DNA of 64,000 nt, from NCBI GenBank assembly GCA_019426215.1, contig CM033406.1, positions 945,001 through 1,009,000 of the forward strand. Direction: 5' to 3'. Both the position numbers and the translations under genes were made by a program. The first letter of the stretch is position 1, and each line of letters opens with the position of its first letter. Below the pieces are notes generated by a model. It was not told the DNA's origin and made no database searches. It saw only the letters and a program-made list of their open reading frames with translations. Below, piece by piece: positions 11,542 through 22,665 of this stretch. This stretch comes from Buddleja alternifolia (Eukaryota > Streptophyta > Magnoliopsida > Lamiales > Scrophulariaceae).

Positions 11542-14500
11542 AGGTACCTAGAGCTAGAGCTGATACATCTGTGTGGTACTTCGATAGTGGATCGTCAAGG
11601 AACATGACTGGTTCCAAGGATCTTCTGATCAACTATCGAGCTGCCAATGGTCCTCAGGTTGTATTTGGTGACAACTCCAAAGGTAAAATCAAAGGTATAG
11701 GTACTGTGCATAGGGGAACATCATGATAAGTGATGTTTATTATGTTGAGGGTCTAAAGCACAATTTATTAAGCATAAGTCAATTTTGTGATAAAGGCTTT
11801 GAAGTCATATTCTCAAGCGACTGTTGCTATATAAATGACGCTAAGACTTAGTCTACTAAATTGAAAGGAAAAACAACTAACAACGTATATTTGGTAGATT
11901 GGGGTTCAACACTTGATAACAACCCAACATGTTCTGTTGCTAAAAATGAATCTAAAATGGGTTGGTTATAACATAGAAAAATGAATCACCTCAACTTTAA
12001 GACAATCTCTCAGCTTATAAATCTAAATCTCGTAGAGGGATTACCAAAAGGACCATTTCACAAGGATCGCCTTTGTGATGCTTGTCAAATGGGCAAACAA
12101 GTCAAGTCATTGTTCAAGAGAAAACCTCATCTATCTACCTCTAGAATACTTGAACTACTTCACATGGATTTGTTTGGACCTGTTCAAATGATCAGTGTAA
12201 ATGGTAAAAAGTATACTTTGGTGATAGTAGATGATTTCTCTCGATTTACTTGGGTGGAATTTCTTTCATCCAAAGATGAGACATGTGACAAGTTAACAAT
12301 GCTTATCCGGCAACTTCAAACATTGAAAAATCTTAAGGTTGCAAGAATAAGAAGCGATCACGGTACTGAGTTTACAAACAAGATTGTTGAGAAGTTTTGT
12401 GCAGAGAATGGAATACATCATGAGTATTCAGCTCCCAGAACTCCCCTACAGAATGGTGTTGCTGTGCGCCAGAACAGAACGCTCAAGGAAGTCGCTAGGA
12501 CTATGTTAGCAGAGTCCAAGCTTGCTCCTAGGTTTTGGGCCGAAGCGATCAATACTGCATGTTATACTCAAAGCCGTTGCATGATCAACAAACAGCATGA
12601 GAAAACTCCATATGAACTATGGAAGGGACGTAACCTAAATGTTTCATATTTTCACGTCTTTGGTTCTTTATCCATAATAATAGATCCCAAAGCCTAAAGA
12701 CATTTGATCCTAAAGCGGATGAGAGAATCTTTCTAGGCTACTCCAAGAATGGAAAGAATTTTCGCATCCTAAATAAGATCAAATCGAAGGTTGAGGAATC
12801 TATTCATGTTATTTTTGATGATGTTAACTAAGAACCGAGTAAGGTTAATATAAATGATGTAGGAGTTGAAGATCTATGTCATCAAGCGTCTAAGATCACC
12901 ATTAATGATGACAATGACGACGATGATGAGATCTCAGAGCCACCTCCTAAGATTACTCGTGAGGTTACTTTGGATAACAATGTAAGAAATGCTGATGATC
13001 ATGAAGAGAGTGATCATCAAGAGCAAACAAGGATTTGTGAACTTGAAGCGCCTACGCAAGAAGGTAGTCAAGCGTCTGATCGTCAAGCGCCTGTTCAACC
13101 TCTTAACCCTTTCCAACCAGATAGACTATGGCTGCATGATCATCCACCCGAGCAGATTATTGGAGATATTGGAGCGCCTGTTAGAACTAGAGCCGCTACA
13201 TTCAATGAGGCCATGTTCGCAAGCTTTCTATCTCAAATGGAACCTAAGAAAGTGGATGAAGCGCTAAGTGATCCAAGTTGGATTGAAGCTATGCAAGAAG
13301 AGCTTAATCGTTTTGAGCGTAGTAAGGTTTAGACGCTAGTACCAAGACCAACTGACCAAGGAGTCATTGGAACTAGAAGGGTTTATAGAAACAAGATGGA
13401 TGAGAATGACATTGTAATAAGAAACAAGGCCAAACTCGTAGCTCAAGGATATTGCTAAGAAGTGGGTATTGACTTTGATGAGACATATGCTCCTGTCACC
13501 CGTCTTGAAGCAATCCGCATGTTTCTAGCGTACGCAGCATTCAACAAGTTTACGGTATATCAGGTGGACGTGAAGAGTGCCTTCCTAAATGGTAAACTCC
13601 AAGAAGAAGTATATGTGGAGCAACCATCGGGATTCATCAACAACCATGGTAAGGGTATGGTTTACAAGCTAGACAAAGCAATTTATGGGCTTAAGCAAGC
13701 ACCTCGAGCATGGTATGACACTCTCTCTATCTTTATTATTGGTAAAGGCTTTTCAAAAGGCAGCGTTGATACAACGTTATTCAAAATTAACAATAACGAA
13801 GATATTCTCTTAGTCCAAATTTATGTTGATGATATTATATTTGGCTCTACTAACAAGCGTCTGTGTGAGAAATTTTTGAAAATGATGCAAGAACAATTTG
13901 AAATGAGCATGATGGGTGAATTAACTTTCTTCTTAGTTTTACAAGTTAAACAACTCCCTAATGACATATTTATTAATCAAGCTAAATATACAAGAGATAT
14001 GATTAAGAAATTTGGTATGGAGAATACATCATATTCAAAAATTGCAATGAGCCAAATAGTTAAGTTAGATAAAGATGAAAGTGGAAAGAAAGTTGATATC
14101 ACTAATTATAGAGGTATCATTGGATCACTTCTTTATCTTACTGCCAGTAGACCTGATATGCATGTGTGCACGATTTCAAGCTGATCCTAAAGAGTCACAC
14201 TTAATTGCTGCCAAGAAGATCCTTAAATACCTAAAAGGCACACAAAATGTGGGCTTATGGTATCCTAGGGATTATACTTTTGAACTAATTGATTACTCAA
14301 ATGCAGATTTTGCAGGTTGCAAAATAGATCGTAAGAGTACTAGTGGTACATGTCAATTTCTAGGTAATAGGTTAGTTTCATGGCATAGTAAGAAACAACA
14401 ATCCATAGCTACCTCCACAGCCAAAGCTGAGTATGTAGCTGCAGGAAGTTGCTGTGCACAAGTGTTATGGATGAGGCAACAGCTTAGAGATTATGGTATA

Positions 14501-14755
14501 ATCCTAGGTCCAACCACCATTCATTGTGATAACCAAAGCGCTCTCGCCATGACTCAAAACCCCGTTCTCCATTCCAGAACTAAACATATTGACATTAGAT
14601 ACCATTTCCTTCGTGACCATGTTCAAAAGAAAGATATCTCCATGCACTTTATGGGAACTGACAAACAATTGGCAGATATCTTCACCAAAGCACTCAACGA
14701 ACAACGTTTTCTCACTTTGATAAGTGAATTAGGTATGATTGATTTAAATGCTTAA
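11538..14755 (+). pseudogene. pol: B1 pol (protease, integrase, reverse transcriptase, RNase H), decayed
   Basis: The copia order is visible. Protease is at 11538-11726 (WYFDSGSSR, active-site Asp kept), with a frameshift after HRGTS. The GAG-pre-integrase zinc region and integrase are at 11981-12697. The core Asp residues are present in HMDLFGP and RSDHGTEF, but the Glu has become Val (GVAVRQN; B2 has GVVEH). A linker at 12970-13332 is stopped by TAG (Trp in B2). Reverse transcriptase at 13462-14184 has [11 protein letters not shown]. It is followed by a small deletion/frameshift near 14160. RNase H at 14160-14755 has the first active-site Asp changed to Asn (YSNADFAG) and keeps AEYVA and CDNQSA. 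It ends at TAA 14753-14755. It would have made the particle enzymes but is non-functional as it stands. Confidence 0.88.
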
Positions 14756-15588
14756 TCATTTTGTATCATACTTTATTAGACATATAATTTAGGGGGAACC
14801 CACTTGATTTATGTCTAAAATATTTTTTTTAAAAAAAATTTTTTTTACAAGTTATCAAATTTAGGGAAAACCTTAAAATTGTACTTGAAAATAACTGTAA
14901 CCGTCAATGATCAAAATTTTCAGATGCATGATCATCAACGCTCAAACATAAAAAGGACTTTGATCTCAAGCGTCGATATTACAACAGTTATAATAAATAC
15001 TAAGAAATGTTATACCAACCAGTGGTATCAGTTATGCGTTGAACCAATTCCATTCAACACTTAATATAAAAATGTTTTTAAAAAGTCATGCATAAATTTT
15101 ACATGCTTCTTGAAGTAGTGGATAGACTCAACAGTCTATTGTGTACTCTATTCACACGCTTCTATCACATCAAACTGGCGGGTAATCAAAAACTTTTCAA
15201 AATGACGGTTCAGAGATAGCACGTGTTTGTGTACGTGTCAGTGTACCATCAGGCGTGTGTGTTACACTCTGAAAATGCCAAACATTTTTAAAACTTTAAC
15301 TCGGATGTCAAATCTTTATATATGGGAATTACCAAATGTAACTTCTCTCTCGTACACAAAACTCGCGTCCCCAGTTAATGAATTAATGGCTGAGATTAAA
15401 ACTCTTTATACGTGTTTAAATCCTACAGAGACTAGAGAACACAAGTTTCAAAAATTCATTACTGTGTCATTTAAAACACAATTTCTGCAGAAAAATCACT
15501 CACTTTCACTCAAAGCTTTCTACAAATCTTACTTTCTCTCTCTCTCTCAAAGCAAAAAGAAAATCGCAGTTCACCTCTTTCACTTAAA
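14756..15588 (+). promoter_or_regulatory. Pol-ORF2 spacer with plant-like promoter and leader
   Basis: This is 833 bp without a convincing reading frame. The first part is a polypurine-like GGGGGAACCC and a T/A run (14790-14850). The last part looks like a plant gene start: TATA-like TATATAT at 15317-15323 and TTTATA near 15405, then a 5' leader with a CT-repeat Y-patch (15531-15548), a possible acceptor ATCGCAG at 15563-15569, and ATGGC at 15589. It could drive or splice a separate ORF2 transcript. Confidence 0.45.
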
Positions 15589-18500
15589 ATGGCACCAAAG
15601 AGATCTTCTTCTACTTCCACCGAGCCTACCATCAAGGTTACTGAAGGCCTTGTTGTCGATTGGAAATTTCTTTATGAACATCCTCAAATCAACCTGACAG
15701 ATATGATGGACATGGTAGTCAAGGCTGGGCTTAAAACTTTCATGACTCAATATTCCTATCTGTTTCCGACGGAAGTTGACACCTTCTGAAAAACTGCTAA
15801 ACTCTCAGAGGACAAGAAGTCTATCTCTTGTCTAATTCCTCTATCCAAGAAGGAGCCTTCCAAGGAATTTATTTTGTCTGCTGCCTCCATTGCTAAGAAC
15901 TTCAATCTCCCAAATGAGGGTGAGGCATTGGACTGCGTTACTTTGGATCAAATCAAGGAAGCATGGACAACCATGAGTGCTTACGACGGTGTACCCTACA
16001 CACAGTATTTTGAAAAGAAAGAACTGGTATCTAAATACCGACTAATGGCTGATTTCTGCAGCAAGATCATAGAATGCAGAGTGGGTACCTTTGATAAGGT
16101 AAACCCAGTACAATTTCAGATGATGACGGCGATACTCCTCAACATCAAGATCAATTGGAGTGAGTATATTTTTGGAAGCTTTCGGGATTGTTTAAGCGCC
16201 CCGAATAAACCTTATGGGCTTGTTCTGAGTGACCTGCTGTAAAACTCAGAGTGTATATACTCGTATGGTTAACCGCTGAATAAGACCAAGTTGCTGGGAA
16301 AAAGGATTCTGAGTAATCTCTTCAATCCTCCCAAAGTTGGTGGTGCTGCTAGGCCACTATCTGAGCGTCTGGAAGTACGTCAAGCGTCCGATGAGGAAGT
16401 TGAGCATCCAGTTCTAGAAGAAGCTGTGAAGCGTCCGGCTGCAACAAAGAAGAGGACTCCCAGAAAGCCCAAGGCTCAAGTTGTTCCCTCTCCCCAAAAG
16501 AGTGATGAGGAAACTGATGAGGATGCAGAGGACAAGTTACCACTCAAACGGAGAAAGCCGGAAGGCATCATTAAAAAAATAGACTTTGAGGAACCAGCTG
16601 TTGCTCCTCCCGCTCAAAAGTTCACGCTCATTGAAGGAATCAATGTAAATAAGATCTTTAAGCGTCCCAGAACAAGCAAGTGTCAAGCTGCATCTGTTCC
16701 TGAGAAGCCTGAGACGATTGATCCAAGCTCTCATGCTGCTGCTGTTGAGCTAAGCTCTCAAATTGAGGATGAGCCAAGCGCTCAAATTGCGGTTAAGACA
16801 AGTTCTCAGGGTAAGTTTATTTCTTCCCACAACATTTCTATTCCTACATTTGTAGAAGATCCTGCTCTTATAGTGGATAGTTCATGTATTACAGCTTTAG
16901 TTTCAGCTGCTGCTGAAGCATCAACAGACTTCCACTTAGATGTTGAGATGACAGAAGTTGTGGTTATTGCCAAAGACGTTGCCACAGAAGCTACTGCATC
17001 TGCAACTGAGGAACCTGCTCCCAAAGAGGTTCAAACATCAATTCCTGTTCTGGCTATAATAGAGGCACGCTCAGAAGGTCAGAGCGTTGCTGAAGACGTT
17101 ACAAAGCCAAGGCACTTCTTCAAGCTGGACACGCTGAAGACAATTGATCATTCAATCAACTATATGCCCCCAGCGCTCGAAGAAGATTTCATTCCTGCAG
17201 TCTATAATGAAGAAAGATACATTGCTGCTAAGAATGAGATTGCCTGGTGATTGACACTGACAATAAGATCAGGGATATAGTGTCAACCGCTAGGCAAAGA
17301 GGTAGAACTTCTAGGTACAATGTGGATTTGGCCTACAACCTAGACTATGGGCACAGTAAGTCAACTGGTTTTGCTCTGAGACACTACAACATCAGAGTAT
17401 ATGATCCTTTTCGCCCAGAGTTTCTCAACCCTTCCGAGAAAGTCTTAAACAGAGAAGGTTACACACATTTTTCCTCTTATAGCAAATAGTGCTGAGAACA
17501 AGAAGTCTTCCAATCCTCTTCACCTGTGGAAGAATAAAAGGGTTTATGCCGGTGAGTGTCTCTAATCTCTGACGGATTTGCTCCAGACTGAAGCTAATGC
17601 ATACTTTGACAGCGTCTGGAATGCCAACTATCAGACTGATAGATATCGCTTTGAATCTATCAGAGATATTCATCATGAAGGCATTTGAGCTATGGTCAAT
17701 GCTGGACCAGACTACTGTTTGACTGAAGTCAACTGGGTCGAAGCGTATGTGGGTCATCGTTATACTTTCATAGAATTAGTTCAAGCTCCCCACTTATTTG
17801 GCATAGGCATGCATGGCAAAAAGCGTCAATTCGCCAAGTATTGCCTAACGAGCGTCAACAGAGAGTTGGACCTGTTTTCAAGTTCCCAATCATTCGACAT
17901 CAAATTGAGCAGTGTTTGCGTCAAGAGCTTCATAGATTGTCCATTACTCCTCTCCATTTCAACTCTCAAACATCTAGCAGTGGCAGTTCTTCCGTATCTT
18001 GCTTGAATCTTGCTCCAAGCCACTGCGAAGATAATCTTAATTTGATGGTGAACATTATGACTACCCTATCTCTTTTTGACAACATCTTCACTGCAAATCT
18101 TACACAATGGAACGGCTCAATACTCTACTCATTTCAAGGATATCCATTGCCCCCTTCTATTCGCAAAGAGGTACTCAATCATTATGAGTTTGTCCTCTCA
18201 TTGCTGGAAAGAAATCAGGAATTGGCTCAAGCTATCTATCCTTATCTAGAAGAATACGACAATTTGTACGTACCTGAATCTCAACGTCTCCAACATCTTC
18301 CAACAGATAGATTGATTGGATTCTAGAGATTACTGCCCAGATGCAATTTTCTCTATCTGCCAAGCGCCGTCCAAAGTCTTCCCGAATCATGTGCTGGATA
18401 TCATTGGTCCCACATACATCAAGGCCATAGATAGTCCATTTCGCACGTTCATTCAAGGTACTTGCCTTCCTCTTCAACATCTGACTGAACTTCTGGAAGC

Positions 18501-19796
18501 CGCTTTCAATTCTTTTACCGATGCAGCAAATTGGAACTTCCAATTCGATGATTTTCGCCAACCAGAGTCAGTGCTCAAAGACGAATCTACTAAGTTGGTT
18601 GAAGTGTTTGAACCAGCAGAAGTGGCAAGTATTCCAGTGTCTGCTGAAGAACCAGTTCAAGCGTCTCCACCAGAGGATATTTCTGACGCTCCTGAACTCG
18701 TTGATTCTGTTGCTACTGATATTGTTGAGGATCTCTCAATTGATGTACGCGGTATAATTTTTGATCCTGCATATCAAGCTTCCCTTGACTCACTCAAGCA
18801 TACATCCAGATTCAAGCGACCGGCTCCTCAAGCGGTTCCATCGGATGTGAGTCAAACATTTGGACCTTTGCTGAAATCTGTATTGGAGGAGATATGCAAT
18901 CACGCTACTCAGAATGAAGAATCTCTTCACTGGATTAAGACCGATTTAGCAAATATTGAATCCCAAATCTTGAACGCTCAAATAGGTCATATGAAAGGTT
19001 CTGCTCAAGCGGCTGTTGGTCAATGTCAAAAAGACTTTCAAGAAATGAGTGACGCTACTCGATCCAACCAACTAGCCATGAAAGAACAATGTGAAAAGCG
19101 TATAGACTCCTTAGATACCTCATTGATTGACGCAACCAGCGCTAAGATCCTCGCTTTACAGGAACGTTTTGACAAGCGCCTGGATGATCTTACAAATTCT
19201 ATGTCTCAAATTGCTCATCAGGTCAATTTACTCACAGAACATTTTCTAAAGAGTGATGATGGCAATAAGGGGGAAGAGAAAAGGAAAGGAAAGCTGTGGA
19301 GAGCGTCCAGTTCAAGTGCTCAAGAACCTCCTCCGCCTTCGAAGCGTCAACTACTATCTCCTCCTTCTGCGCTAAGTCTTCCATCTTGGATAACTGTTGT
19401 TGGGGTAAGTGATTCTGCTGGAGTGCCTAGTAGAACGCTAAGAGAACCTCCAAGAGCACTTTATCCAAATCTACCAATACCTTCTCGGGCACTGCTTGAA
19501 CAGTTTAACATCCCTCTTCAAAGAGAATCTATTCCAGAACCTACAGATCCAAGAATTTTAGCTGAAGAAAGGCAGATGTCTGACTTCAACCGAACTTTCA
19601 GAATTTGCCTAAGGTATATTGGTATTGACCCAACTGATTGGGACAAGCACTTTTCTGCTTTCAAGAAGAGACAAAAGGAAGAAAATAAGCTCATAATCGA
19701 CAAAGATCATGAAGCGATGATGACTTTGGAAGATAACCTAACTGAAGCTATCTGAGCTGAAATGCCTAAGCGATACAAAGTTAGACCAAGTCATTA
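15589..19796 (+). pseudogene. B1 extra ORF (ORF2), SIRE-type position, nuclear-looking protein
   Basis: The start ATG at 15589 has good context (AAAATGGC) and follows a leader. The frame is broken by TGA 15787, TAA 16240, TGA 17248, TAG 17487, a shift near 18310 and TGA 19753, and ends at TAA 19794. In order there is a ~200-residue globular N-terminus; an acidic/basic low-complexity region (16291-17250) with KRPAATKKRTPRKPK at 16429-16473, very like the bipartite nucleoplasmin nuclear signal, plus KRRKPEG and FKRPRTSK; a second globular region (17247-18330); and a C-terminal coiled-coil-like segment (18860-19260) followed by a conserved C-terminus. SIRE-lineage elements carry an extra, often envelope-like, ORF here. 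I see no signal peptide or obvious membrane segment, so an envelope role is doubtful. Its function is unknown. Confidence 0.7.
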
Positions 19797-20029
19797 AGGT
19801 TTCTTTGATTTACATTATCTATATTCTTGTCTCGTATGAAATTTTGTGTTCAGTTGTAAAAATGCGTGTAATCATTGATATATATAAAATGCATTTTTCA
19901 GCTGAAACATCTCGTTGAAGCGTATCTAACTTTAACTAACGTTATCTAACCAAAGCTAACTTTTATTTTGGCTGTCTAACTCTTGAACTATAAAAAAGTA
20001 AGTATTACCATCATCAAAAAGGGAGAAAT
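19797..20029 (+). promoter_or_regulatory. B1 3' untranslated region and polypurine tract
   Basis: This is the non-coding counterpart of 5133-5364, nearly identical to it. It ends CAAAAAGGGAGAAAT just before the third LTR. The hairpin arm upstream (ATTACCATCATCAAAA near 20004) has two mismatches to the arm inside the LTR (TTTTGATGATGACAAT near 20053). Confidence 0.75.
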
Positions 20030-21598
20030 TGTTAGGAATTTCATATTAGATGTTTTGATGATGACAATTAAGACTTTATGTTAGACCCCAAGATATGTAA
20101 GTTTGATTTTAGTAGAAATCATGTATAAGCTTTGAAGCGTTAGATTTGTAATAGGCTCTATAGGCTTTGTTTTGTTTTTATTCTAGATTGTTAGGCTATG
20201 TAGTCTTAGGCTGAGCATCTGATAACTTCTGAGTGAGTTTATCAGCGGTAAAGTTTCAAGACTCAAGCGCCTGAAGTCTGAATGAAGATAAAGTCTCCAA
20301 GCGTCCAAATGACCAGCTATATCAAGCGTCACCTTATAGGACAGAAGTGATTCAAGGATGGATAAGCATCTATCAATGACTGATTTCACCTGAATCTATT
20401 TCTAAGTCCGGAAGGAGTTTAATGCAAATATTCTCAACGCATTAAGTGCCAACGGGCATTTAATTCAAATGCATTAAATGCTGATAAGAGCATTAAATGT
20501 GATAAGCACTTTCAGACGTACGGAGAAGCCACCCTATTGGACTGTCAACTATTCATAGACTGCAACACCAACTTTTGTGCAGCAGATTCTCAAGAAAAAA
20601 GGACAAAAGTTGTTCACTCGCGGAAGTGAGAGACACGCGCCTGTGCATGTGTCAAACGGACACTTTCTCCAAGAATGCCTATAAATAGGACTTCAACGAC
20701 AAGCCAAACATACAATCAATTTCTAAGCCAAATTGCTGTTGCATTGAAGTCTCATTCCTTAAACTCTTAGAAAAGCCAGAATATTCAAGAAAACATTCTC
20801 TTTGGTTTTCTTCAATTCCTGAGACAGTCAACCAATATCTCAAGCATTCTTTTCGAAGAAACTACATTACTATTGAGATATTTCCAGTTGTTTGAACTTC
20901 ATCAAAATCAAACAAACCGTTTAGAAAACCCCATCCAAGCCTCGCGATCTCTGTGAAGTCGAAGTTGGATACTTGCATTATTTCTGGGTGAAAGAAGCAA
21001 GGGGATTGAAGTGATTTGGAGCAGAAATCTGTGTGATCAAGGAGCTCAAGTCATCGACATCTATCTCTCCCTAATTTGTAGAAGATTCTGTGTGATTCTT
21101 TGAGAATCATTTTAGTGGATTGCCTCCGAGTGTTCAAGGAGGAGAAGGACGTAGTTGGGATTACACCACCCAACTTACAAATATTATGTCATTTACTTTA
21201 CAGTCAATTCTCTTATCTATCATATCATTGCATAAATTGATTAAGTAAAACACAATCAAATGCTAAGCAACTAAGAAACAACTTGTGACGCTAAAGATTT
21301 CCAAAAGAGAAGACTCTAAAATTATTCCGCTGTGCTAACACTGATTAAAGAACTGAACGCTTAAACCTACTTGGTTAAAGTATTCAAATCTTGAAGTCTA
21401 AGTTAACTTTCTAAAAACAGTCTTCATTAGACACTTAGCCTAAGCGTCTATATTTCAAGTAAACGCTCAGTCAAGCGTCTACATTTCAAGCGTACAAAAC
21501 CATTTTAATACGAAACTTTTTTAAGTCAAAAAAGACTTCAGGGTCTATTCAACCTCCCCCCCCTTCTAGACCCTTTCGTATGCCACTTGGGACCAACA
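20030..21598 (+). mobile_element. B1 third (3') LTR, complete
   Basis: This 1569-bp LTR begins TGTTAGGAATTTCATA and ends TTGGGACCAACA. It is the only uninterrupted LTR of the array and serves as reference for the others. A TATAAATA box is at 20680-20687. It is followed at 21599-21603 by AACCC, the right copy of the target duplication. Confidence 0.92.
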
Positions 21599-21603
21599 AA
21601 CCC
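21599..21603. repeat. Target-site duplication AACCC, right copy
   Basis: Identical to 3220-3224. C1 sequence resumes after it. Confidence 0.85.
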
Positions 21604-22665
21604 AATGCTCTGCATATATTGCTCTCTTGTGCAATTGGGGTGCTATTCCCTTTCAAGTCCATTTTGGAAAATTGAGATGATGATCACATGTACGTTACTC
21701 ATGCAACGTTACCAACATATGATACTAACAAGCCAGTTGTATACCTATTAACCTTTAGAACTTAAGTTTCTGAAAAGATTCAATCCGTAGATTGATCTTT
21801 AAAGTAGTTGCGCTTCTGGCTTGGTTCCACTACTTGTCAAGACCTCATGACTTTCGTCATATCCTCCTACAGCCTTTTTCAAGATCGAAGGGTATGAACT
21901 TGTGTTCATAGGTTTATAGGCTTACTAGTTAATTCATTTTAACTGCCAGTGGTGTTTATGTTTATCGAGTCTCTTGTTTCCATGCATCCCCATTCTTTCC
22001 AAAAGGAACTTCTGCACCTTGAAGGTAGGATATTATGATCCTTTCATTTCAAGGTGTAACGAACATGATATTCCTAAATTTCCTTAGGATACTCGTAAAC
22101 ACAGACAAAAGGATTTCCAATCCTCAATTCCTCCCACTATTTGCTTGACATAAGCAATACCTCTTACATTCTCAATGTGAGTGGTTTACATGTCACATCT
22201 TATGTGAACATTTTAGTGTTATACTCATTATTCTATGTCCAATAGATTAATATGCTTGATTAAGTTATTACCTTGGCAGCTAGATGAATGTATACATTTG
22301 TTGTGTTATATGAGTCAAATGTCATAAAGATAGCATGTTATAAGAATTAATTATAGAACCAAAACAATAAAACACATTTTAATTGAGAACATTGAATCTC
22401 CATCCATAAACCAAGGTGGAGAAAAACATGGTTCACATCATTAATTCAAAACATGACAAAACATTCTTCCAAAAACATTGTCTCATAATAAAAACCGACA
22501 AATAAATAATTTCTCATCCTTCAGCCTCAGCTGCAAGAAAATGCCTCCTTGGCATCTTCAGGACCACGACCTCATTTCTTTGTTCCTTGCTTCTTCTCAC
22601 CATCTGCAATCCATTGCATAAGTGAGTACCCTTACAGTGTGACAATACTTAAGAAGCACAGTTAA
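21604..22665 (-). mobile_element. C1 internal region downstream of gag, non-coding
   Basis: This follows gag on the minus strand. I looked for protease (DSG), integrase and reverse transcriptase motifs and found none. In an ordinary copia element pol would begin here. Confidence 0.55.

Larger units (their letters stand above)
3225..21598 (+). mobile_element. B1: SIRE-like copia array with three LTRs
   Basis: The order is a truncated LTR (3225-4044), a 3' internal fragment (4045-5364), a second LTR (5365-9155, interrupted), a full but decayed gag-pol plus extra ORF (9156-20029), and a third LTR (20030-21598). One 5-bp duplication, AACCC, flanks the array, so it descends from one insertion site. 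The likely history is unequal recombination between LTRs that made a tandem, followed by deletion inside the left unit. It is inserted in the non-coding part of C1. All genes are broken (see separate entries). Confidence 0.88.
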
